NCBI GenBank assembly: GCA_020152595.1
Contig: JAIGNY010001701.1
Span: 335,001 to 399,000 of the forward strand
Direction of reading: 5' to 3'
DNA from: Chiridota heheva
Lineage: Eukaryota; Echinodermata; Holothuroidea; Apodida; Chiridotidae
Length of the DNA stretch: 64,000 nucleotides
Part shown: positions 55,826-64,000 of the stretch, piece by piece
Numbering within the stretch: the first letter of the stretch is position 1
Layout of the letters: each line of letters opens with the position of its first letter
The notes under the pieces: model-generated
The model's database searches: none
What the model was told of the DNA's origin: nothing
What the model saw: only the letters and a program-made list of their open reading frames with translations
Translations under genes and position numbers: made by a program

Positions 55826-55925
55826 GTTAAATGTGGCATGCGAAGAAAGACACTGATATTGAAAAAATCATAAGATTTTAGTTAGCAGTATTAATATGAA
55901 GAAATGCAATTGAATGATTTTAACA

Positions 55926-55931
55926 AATAAA
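55926..55931 (+). promoter_or_regulatory. Candidate polyadenylation signal of the adhesion GPCR
   Basis: An AATAAA hexamer lies about 95 bp beyond the right end of the MITE that follows the stop codon. If the MITE and nested SINE are removed, the signal falls only about 100 bp after the TAA, a normal short 3' UTR. I saw no clear GT-rich downstream element, so this is an inference from position. Confidence 0.4.
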
Positions 55932-56059
55932 GAGTCACCACTCACCAACAACATCTTAGACAAGTTTGACAATGCATAAGTTGGATGGGGACAGTGGTGG
56001 CGCCAGGACTTTTGATGATGGAAGAAAGAGAGCTAGGGACAGCTTTGTCTCATAATCAT

Positions 56060-56840
56060 AATGACAACAATTAATTTATATAGCGTTTTATGTATACAAT
56101 CATATTCAAAAACGCTTTACATTGAAAACAATAAATAAAACTACCCTTCACCCCATACAATGCTGATGAAAAGTAACTAACTTAACTATTGAAATAAGCT
56201 TTGAAAAGATGAGTTTAAAGAACTTTTAGAAACGTGGATTGATTTACGGTTTGACTGATTTTAACTGGTAGTTCTTTTCACTTAAGTGGTCCCACCCTAG
56301 AAAATGCCCTCTAACCAAGTGTTGTGTGCTGTATGGTTGGTACATAAAGCCAAGCAGCATTTCTATTACGAAGATCACAGTTGAAGCGTTTAGAAAATAT
56401 GAGTTCTTGAAGTACAGTGAATACATTTAAAAACTAATACTAAGATCTTAAATCTAATTCTCAGAGTAATTGGGAGCCAATGCAGGGAATAGAGAATGGG
56501 AGTTATATGGTCATATTTCTCAGCCTTTGTTACTATCCGTGAAGCAAACTTTTGAATACGTTGAATGGATTTAATTAAGTTACTTGGCATACCAGCAAGG
56601 AGAGTGTTACAATAGTCAACGTGGGAATGGGCTAACGCATGTACAAGGAATTTAGCTGATTCGTTAGTTAGCATAGGCCTTGTTCTGTTAATATTGTAAA
56701 GATTGATAAATGCTGATCTACATTTTTTCATTACACAGTTTTTCATATTTAGGTTGCAATCAAATCAAACACCTAAGTCACACACAAAGTTAACAGCTTT
56801 TATTGATGTACCACCAACACTGACAGTCCTACTAGTTAGT
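56060..56840 (-). mobile_element. Antisense CR1/L2-like LINE 3' fragment
   Basis: The frame at 56746-56390 (minus) reads FLVHALAHSHVDYCNTLLAG, QRIQKFASRIVTKAEKYDHI and LHWLPITLRIRFKILVLVFK, the conserved segment after the RT core in CR1-like elements. Remnants of RAFSRVGPLK and LKELPVKI-like sequence follow. The 3' end has ATAGCGTTTTATGTATACAA and AAAACGCTTTACATTG. Endonuclease and RT core are missing. Confidence 0.88.
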
Positions 56841-58184
56841 TTTTTGAGCTAATGACATGTGCCAAAGAAAATAACCTCTGTTTTCCCATCTATATGAGAG
56901 GCAAAGGCCCGTGGATCGGACAAAATATTTCGCTCGTACAAACTTTTCTGTTAGAGGCAAAGCGATATTGTGGGGATTTACCGCCGCCCCCCCTCCTCCC
57001 CCTCCCCTCCCCTCTTGGCACCTCCCCCCCCCCTCCTCCCCCTCCCTCTCCCCTCTTGGCACCTCCGCACCGGGAAACGTGTAACGACCCAACTCTTCCA
57101 CTAGTCATGTAAAATTATTTGAATAACATTACAAACGATGTTTTGATAAAATAACTGACAATGCATAATGATTATATAATCTTAAACCATTAAGATATAT
57201 GGACACAATGGTGGTGGCACGGATGGTAATGGGGGAGGGGAATCCCCTCTTCTTGCCATGTTTGATTTCCCAATTCGCCCAAAATCAAGGAGAACTGGAG
57301 AAAATGTCGTGGTGAGGTTCGGGGTGTAACGAGGACCCTGTATTGTCTGTACTCTCCTTTTTGGACAGAGCTGTCAACAACAGGCTATGTGACCAAGCAC
57401 GCAAAGAAAATAACCTTGCGGCCATCATTGTCATTTCACTGTAAAAAACAAAATATATGTTGTCGAAAGACTATTCTTTTAGATTAAAACAGAATGGTTC
57501 TATAGCTGTGAATAGAATATATAATATTCATGTTTAAGTTAAAGTTAAATTTCTAATTAAATTTAATATAACGAAAGCAAAGTTTTTAAATAATTTGAAA
57601 TAACAACAATAGTATAGGGTACTTACTGTTAGGCTACATAGGAAAAAAACCCAAAATACTCTTGCATCCCTAGTCATGAAACTCTTTTAAAAAATTGCAA
57701 GATATATTCCTTAACAATTCATTCCTTGCAAAAAAAAAAAAAAAAACAAACAAAAAATCATCCTTAGGCAGCTAGGTGCCTCATCAGAAGAAAAAAATTG
57801 AATCTATTCTGAAAGCCATTTTAGACTTAGAAACATACGTTTGTTTACAGTCTTTTCAAATTAATTGAGATAACCAAATAGTAAATATAAATAGTTTGCT
57901 TTAGCATTACTATGGTAATAAAACACGACTGGAATTTTATTTTTAAGGTGTCTCATTCATCAAAAAGTGTCTCAATTTTTCTTAATTTTACACCTAAGGA
58001 ACAAACGTTTGAAATATTTTTTGCAAATAATGGATTGTTAATAGGTTAAGGATTTTGTCTTGCAAATTGTAAGATTTTCATGACCAGGAATGCAAGAGTT
58101 ATAATAAGTTATATATGTAATATGAATAAAAAATTTCAACAAAATTTGAGGTGTATCCTGAGCCGAACAATATAGTTTGCTGTT
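56841..58184. other. No recognised gene; C-rich run
   Basis: 56985-57065 is CCCCTCC-rich with two CCTCTTGGCACCTCC copies. The remainder is AT-rich. The Gly/Arg-rich and Pro-rich frames here are compositional. Confidence 0.5.
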
Positions 58185-58304
58185 TACAGGTCTAGTGTGC
58201 ATGGGTTATATGTCTACAGGTCTAGTGTGCATGGGTTATATGTCTACAGGTCTAGTGTGCATGGGTTATATGTCTACATGTCTAGTGTGCATGGGTTATA
58301 CGTC
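58185..58304 (+). repeat. Four tandem 30-bp units
   Basis: TACAGGTCTAGTGTGCATGG starts copies at 58185, 58215, 58245 and 58275, nearly identical. Confidence 0.96.
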
Positions 58305-58589
58305 TGACTGTTTCATGGATATTCATGACAGGGTATAACGAACGATATGAAAGTATTGAATTGCTTTTATGAATAAATGTATTATATATTTATTGTATGT
58401 TGTTTTGGTGTTGGGAATTATTGCATATCATTAAAATGTACATATTTATTGTTGCTGGTACGATATAAATTTATGATGAACATGTTTTCCTTCGTTTCGT
58501 CTTTTTATTTATTTTTTATTTTGGAGCTTATTAGTTTGGTTTGCTCTATCATTTCGAAGGAATTCAAAAATGGTCACTAAACCATAGAT

Positions 58590-58980
58590 GTAGGAGCCGG
58601 GGGCCACAGGGTGCATGTGCCCCTACTTTTTTCTAAAAAATGACAAAAGTGCACCTTTTAAAAATGGAAAGTGCCTCTCAAATACTGTTAAAGGTGCAAG
58701 AACTGGTAGAATGTTCACACTTTAAAAAAAAAATATTACAAAAAATGGCCCTTTCAAAATGAAATGCCACTTAATTACTGACACAATTATAGGAGACTGA
58801 CGACTTTTGACAGGCCAATATACGGGAGAATGTGTTTCTATTGGAAAAGCACCCCTTTCTAAAAATGAATTGCCTCTTTTACTTGACTGCAGACAGGGGG
58901 CGGACATATGCTTTCGACTTGGAAAGTGCCTCCAAGATGTCGTGCCCCCACTTTTCGAAAGCTTATACACCCCTGCATTG
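58590..58980 (+). repeat. Dispersed ~370-bp repeat with GTGCCCC motifs, copy 2
   Basis: Homologous along its length to 41985-42325; both end with CGAAAGCTT and CACCCCTG. A partial relative may occur at 59605-59715. Confidence 0.85.
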
Positions 58981-59289
58981 AACGCTATCATCATATTGGT
59001 ATGACGACTGCAGGCGTGTAGCAAGGCTTTTGAATTGGGGGTCGCAGAACGGACAAAGCTCTGATGGCGTAAAAAAAATCCAAACTTATGTCAAAATAGC
59101 AGTCTTCAAACTGTTCGAGGCTAATTTTTATAAAAAGCAAAAAAAGAATGCTCATTGCTCCAAAATCAGGACCTTTTGAGCAACATTTTTAGAATTGTTG
59201 ATAAAATATTTGGGAAGCCGTTGGGGGTCGACCCTCGCCCCCTGGCTAGTGACGTATAGCTAGACTTTTTTGCAGGGGGAAAAATATAT

Positions 59290-59605
59290 ACATTTCCGAA
59301 TCCAAGCGACCCTTCTTTCCCCCTTACCGAATATTTTGAGGGGAAAAGTATAATATTTTAGGAGAATATTTGGGAAATTTTGAGTAAAAACTTTTATATT
59401 TGGAGCAAATATACCTACTTTAGACAGTTTTAGGAAAAAGTAAGACATTTTGAGCAAAATATTAAGAAATTTGAGGAAAATGTCGCACAACATTCAAAGA
59501 TTTTAAACAAAATGTCGGATATATTGAGCAAAAATTCAGATATTTTGCGCAAATACTTAAGAAATTTTGAAGAAAAAGTCAAATATTTGATCTTAATTCC
59601 AGGAG
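59290..59605. repeat. AT-rich ~30-bp degenerate units
   Basis: Phrases such as TTTTGAGCAAAATATTAAGA and ATTTTGCGCAAATACTTAAG recur about every 30 bp. No coding meaning. Confidence 0.7.
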
Positions 59606-59719
59606 GGGCATGTGCCCCCGCTTTTTGCAAAGGTTTAAAAAGTGACCTTTTTCAGAGAGGTCCCTTTTCAGATGGAAAAGTCTTTCAAAGAGCACAGGTG
59701 CCCTTTTTAGAGATGTAAC

Positions 59720-60503
59720 CTGTCCTTTCAAACATTGAAAAACTTTTTCTTCAAAGACTATGTATGTAATCGTTTCATTAAAGAAAGTAGCACAAATATC
59801 ACCCTAAAAAGACTAAGATTGTGAAATTTCACGCGCTTCGCACGCATACACTATTCTGCAATTTTCCCTAAAGACAAACTTGGGGCCCAACAGCCCTACA
59901 TATTGAACTTTTTACATTCAAAAGGCTTTTACCTCTGTCTACCTTTGTTTTCCCAGCTTGTAATTTGTCAAACCTCTTTAAAATAGGGCCTTTCTAGTAT
60001 GCAAGCCACCTCAAATTTCATTAGTGGGGCATCTTTGAAACTTATACTATTTGCACCCGGGCCATTGCCATGACATAAACTGACTTGCCCTCTTCCAACT
60101 TCCAATCTTCTTTGTAAAGATTAAAAGGTATCCCTTTAGAGAGATACAAAAGTGTTCTTTAAAATATCAAAATATATTTACGTCCCCTTATTATGTTATT
60201 CAGTTATTATAATTGATTAGTTTATTGACAGATTGAAGAAAGTAACACAAACATCAAGCAAAATACCACAAATTTTACTCGTGAAGCGCCTTTAAATTGG
60301 GTTCTGCCACTGACTCGCTGAGTGTTAATTTTGGTCGACTCATCTGGTCTAATTATACTGATATACAGTATAGTACAGGGGGGAGGGGTTTACCCTATAA
60401 AGCTATACTAATGTGCTACATGCTTTCAAAATACATTCATTCTCAGAAAGAAAATGATGGCCTCCTGAATGATAATCTAAGGACCCATTCTTTGCTTTTC
60501 ACA
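59720..60503. other. No recognised gene
   Basis: Mixed sequence. The short frame at 60297-60512 has no domain I know. Confidence 0.45.
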
Positions 60504-60558
60504 TTATATTAGACATTAGATATATTCAGATTCATGACCAATACATTTGGCTAATCAT
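60504..60558 (+). repeat. 55-bp exact direct repeat, left copy
   Basis: TTATATTAGACATTAGATAT starts a 55-bp block ending CTAATCAT that recurs without a change at 61542-61596. Confidence 0.96.
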
Positions 60559-61541
60559 CCTTTTAGCCCTCGGTAAAACCCTTCGAAGGAGGGTTTTTTT
60601 AGGCCATGGAGGCAGCCATTACCCATCATGCAATTTCCTTCGCCCATACACTTTGTACAGAGTGACCAAGTAAATTCATTTTGTGAACTACGACGGCGTT
60701 TGCTGAAGTGTGAGAGGTACATGGAATTATGGGGAAACATGTTAGCTAACTTTTATCCAGTACCTTTTGATATGTTCACCAGTCCGAATTTGAAAAAAGA
60801 GCCAATATATGGCACGACCCATGTTTGAAATGCTTAGGTTTGTTGCGAATAATCTGTACTGTGCTAACATCTGCGTTGTGTTGACTAAGCATTGACTTTT
60901 CTTCTTTGACTGCGATTGTCAGTGTTCAATAAATTACAAATTAAAAGGGTTATTTTATATGCATTCTTACATTAAATTTGTTCTTCGCGTAAGTTGTGTT
61001 GTTATTTACGTAGCCTCTTGGAGAACGCGTTCAATTAAATCATTTTAATGCAGTGAATTATCAGTTCCTTTGTGACTTTCGTATGTGATGTTCTGTCTGA
61101 ACAGTGAACGTATTCTAACGTAGGCCTATTGACCGTAACTAATGCTAAGTTACAGCCATCATGTGCGTAGAGTGTACGTTGGACTGTTTGCATTGCAGGC
61201 TTGTGTGTAATATATATTGTCATTCGTTTTATTCTTTTTCACCCATTGTCTGTACTGGCGAGTAGCGTTCAGACGTTAGGGCCTAATCAAATCATGAATA
61301 AAACTTAAGCAGTTAGTTTAGTTAATCTCAAATTGCACTGTTTATTCCTTTACGATCTGTCAGTCAGTAGGTGATCGCATAATGCATACCTGAAATAGAC
61401 CAAATTGAAGTTAGTAAGCAGCTGAGATGTGTGTGCGATTCGTATGTTTGAACTGTCGACTGGTTGCTGAACTGCGCGATGGTCAAACCGTGGAAGCAGG
61501 GATTAGCATGAAAGACTCTTTTCAGGGGTTCACCCGAACTG
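60559..61541. other. 983-bp segment between exact direct repeats
   Basis: It contains an AAAACCC...GGGTTTT hairpin-like stretch at about 60575-60600 and short frames without recognisable domains (60628-60828, 61427-61541). It could be an inserted or duplicated block. Confidence 0.45.
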
Positions 61542-61596
61542 TTATATTAGACATTAGATATATTCAGATTCATGACCAATACATTTGGCTAATCAT
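61542..61596 (+). repeat. 55-bp exact direct repeat, right copy
   Basis: Identical to 60504-60558. Confidence 0.96.
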
Positions 61597-61964
61597 AATC
61601 TATAAGTCTAAATCCTTCCGATTTCAAGACTTAAGATCTATAAAATTTCAATTTTTTTGGAGATTTTGGTAAAAATTTGTTCTATTTTACCAAATTTTGG
61701 ACCAACAAATTTTGAACCAAAATATTTTGAATATTTCAAGATGTAAAAACAAAAACAAAGGACAAATGGGTCAGCGGTAATTTCCGGACCAATAAAAGTT
61801 TTGAAAGTTTCATTTTTGGAAGAAAAACAAATCGTAAAAAAAACTTTAAAATTCAATTGATGACAAGAAGAAACATATATTATTAACATCTATTATTATC
61901 TCATTAACATCTACTGAGATAAGATAGGCATTTTGGTTAAGACAGGCAGAGAAAATACATTTCC

Positions 61965-62460
61965 CGAGAAAATTCGGACACAATTGTGGGTCCAGGGGCG
62001 AAGTCCTGTTAGGGGTTAAGGGGGGCGAAGTCCTGTTAGGGGTTAAGGGGGCGAAGTCCTGGTAGGAGTTCAGGGGCTAAGCCCTCGGAAGCTTTGAAGA
62101 GTTTTTTTCAGATTCTCAATTGATTTCCAAAAATGGCTTAAAATTGAACACAAATTTAAAACGTTAAAATCTACTGAGATTTGTGTTTAACTTACCAGTA
62201 ACAGGCATGAGAAGAACTTTCTCTTGAACATTTCAGGACGAAACATAAGAGTCCAGGAGCTAAGCCTCCTGAAGTCCCGACGATTTCTTGTTTTTGATGC
62301 CTTAACATGCATGGCGTAAAACCAAAGTTCAAAAATTCAATTGATGGAAAGACGAAAATTTAATCTCAATATAACTTGCGTTTGAATTAACATTTCTAAG
62401 CAGGCAGACAGATAGAAAAGAAATTTCCTAAAAATTGAGAAATTTCTGGTAAGATCAGGT
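61965..62460 (-). repeat. GC-rich repeat family, inverted copy
   Basis: GGGGCGAAGTCCTGTTAGGG repeats three times at 61992-62066. It is followed by sequences that are the reverse complement of the 36.6-38.0-kb units (GATTTCTTGTTTTTGATGCC, CTCAATTGATTTCC). Confidence 0.85.
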
Positions 62461-62514
62461 ACAAGCATTACCTTATTACGTGGACTAATGGAATGATTGC
62501 AATTGATCGGAAGT

Positions 62515-62885
62515 TATAATTTATTCAGATCTTGGAATGACTGAACCTCCACAACATTATAAATAGGCCAGGCTATTTAATTCTCAGTCAGAAATATTAT
62601 TCAAAACTGTATGCTGTCAGATTGTCAAGTTAGCATGGTTAGTGAAGGGCTGAAGGGTCGTTGGTTGAGCTTGACCACCAATTTTCCAACTGTTTGAAAT
62701 TATGAAATTAAAAGTAATTAATTCTATTCAAATTTTTGAATGACCTGATGGATGACTGAACCCCCCTCCCAATGAGAAATAGACCAGGGGGTGTTAAATT
62801 CTTAGTCCGAAAAAATGGTCAAAACTGCGGTCAGATTGTTTAAACTGTCATGTTTTATTTTGCCACCTATTTTTCAACTGGCGTC
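62515..62885 (+). repeat. Two diverged ~200-bp direct repeats
   Basis: GGAATGACTGAACC, AAATAG(G/A)CCAGG and CTGTCA...GCCACCAATTTT-like blocks occur from about 62530 and again from about 62740. Confidence 0.7.
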
Positions 62886-62990
62886 CAATATATTGGGGTG
62901 TCTTTCCACGCCTTCTGCAACGACGTCTCTGCCTGCAGCAGTATGTCAGGGTCCAATGTATCCCATCTTCCTGTATAAATGAAAGCCTGC
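62881..62990 (-). other. Possible short coding remnant, unidentified
   Basis: On the minus strand a ~40-residue open stretch reads FIYTGRWDTLDPDILLQAET and then ends PIYWTPVEK before a stop. It could be a terminal exon after a TATACAG acceptor or an old transposon piece. I recognise no family. Confidence 0.25.
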
Positions 62991-63099
62991 TTTATTGATA
63001 ACATTCCTTTTGAACCTTGTTTGAAAGATTAATATGATCCAGCCATATGGCTTGGCATATTGCTGCATAGAATCAGCTGCAGAGATGATCTATCAGTTT

Positions 63100-64000
63100 A
63101 TCTAAGTAGTTGAAGACGTACAAATCACAACAGCAGGTGAATGGATCGTCATTTTGGAGCGAAGCTAATGTTGAGGATGGTATTGGGTAATTAACTGCTT
63201 AATGACTAGGAGCAAGAGGGTGTTCAGATTTGTAGGGAGGAGCAGCTTGTACACTGATCGCTGTTTTACTGGAAGCCAATGAAGTGATTGAAGAACAGGT
63301 GATATGTGATTATAATGGGATAAACGGGTTATGAGCCGGGCAGTAGGGTTCTGAACAGTCTGTAGTTTTTGAAGTGTAGAATCAGGGAGGCCAAACAGAA
63401 GAGAGTTATAATAGTCAAATGCAAAATGCAGATACAGGAACATACAGTGTTATTTCATTCGTTAAAGATTTCCTTATTCGGCTAATTTTACGTAGAGCAT
63501 CATAAAAAGATGATTTACAAACGGCATTGACATGTTGTTTCAAGATCAAGATGCGAATCCAATATAACTCCCAAGGTTTGGACACATTGAGAAGACGTGA
63601 TCTTAGTCTGTCCAGCTTGAATATAAATCAATGGGCTTGTTGAGGAGATGAATTGGGAAGTAGCATGGACATTTTCTGTCTTTGAGTCATTAATGAATAA
63701 ATTGTTTAATATAGCGCATGATTTGACATCAGCGATACAATTTTGCAGTTTTGTGACGGCATTAGAACGTTGATCAGGGTGAAAAGACACGAATAAGTGA
63801 ATGTCATCTGCCAGTCCACATAAACTGCAGTCTGAACATTTGCTGCAAATTAAGTCATGCAATGGAGCCACGTACAGGGTACTGGTCCAAGAACTGAGCC
63901 TTGTGGAACTCCTGTGGTAAGTAAAACTCTATATGAGACAAATTATCATCCACAATAAAAGATTGGGTACGATTGGATAAATAAGATTCCATCCAATGAA
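63100..64000 (-). mobile_element. Antisense CR1-like LINE, continues past window end
   Basis: Minus-strand pieces: TGVPQGSVLGP near 63910, GLADDIHLFVSF near 63800 (the Y of YADD is L), NLFINDSKTENV, TLGVILDSHLDLE, then FDYYNSLLFGLPDSTLQKLQ and SPVLQSLHWLPVKQRSVYKL at 63420-63250. Small frameshifts separate the pieces. The 5' part lies beyond 64000. Confidence 0.9.

Noticed and set aside
56832..57112. Gly/Arg-rich and Pro-rich frames
   Set aside because: Generated by the C-rich run at 56985-57065; both strands are open by composition.

Overview
The window looks like eukaryotic, intron-rich, AT-rich nuclear DNA packed with transposable elements and tandem repeats. It most likely comes from a marine invertebrate. 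An echinoderm or other deuterostome is my best guess, from the gene architecture and repeat style; the sequence does not prove a species. There are no bacterial-style genes. Nearly all long open frames are simple-repeat artefacts or pieces of retrotransposons.

One host gene spans about 48 kb on the + strand. It is an adhesion-type G protein-coupled receptor. I place twelve exons by GT-AG borders and matching intron phases: 6808-7221, 11716-11829, 22764-22823, 24885-25021, 27204-27368, 29331-29691, 35385-35572, 41232-41414, 42440-42540, 50756-51024, 52352-52418 and 54611-55070. They join into one open frame of 838 residues plus a stop. The domain order is C-type lectin, hormone-receptor-like (HRM) module, GAIN domain with a cleavable GPS (HL/T), seven transmembrane helices and a short tail. 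The 5' exon(s) with start codon and signal peptide were not found and probably lie upstream. In such receptors the lectin and HRM modules face outside, the GAIN/GPS region self-cleaves and exposes a tethered agonist, and the 7TM part signals through G proteins.

The introns hold most of the other content. Intron 1 (7222-11715) has a regular ladder of ~300-bp tandem repeats, a 424-bp (TA)n tract and a MITE relative. Intron 2 (11830-22763) has a GA-rich tract, two sets of longer tandem repeats, a minisatellite and two + strand LINE remnants. Introns 3 and 4 hold a tRNA-derived SINE and a 1.3-kb foldback element. Intron 5 has a ~1.3-kb ATT/TA microsatellite. Intron 6 has a MITE with TTAA (or TA) target duplication and an antisense L1/Tx1-like LINE. 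Intron 7 has a GC-rich tandem family and a 1.07-kb array of 21-bp units. Intron 8 has a second 21-bp array built on a 16-bp palindrome. Intron 9 has a MITE, a 650-bp (TA)n tract and an almost full-length antisense LINE with gag-like ORF1 and RNase H. Intron 11 has clusters of TGACCT half-sites.

Upstream of the first recognised exon (1-6807) are an inverted pair of minisatellite arrays, a perfect hairpin and an antisense LINE tail. Downstream of the stop codon, a MITE sits directly against the TAA, with a SINE nested inside it. Beyond that are antisense LINE fragments (56.06-56.84 kb and 63.1 kb to the window end) and several dispersed repeat families. No second host gene is convincing.
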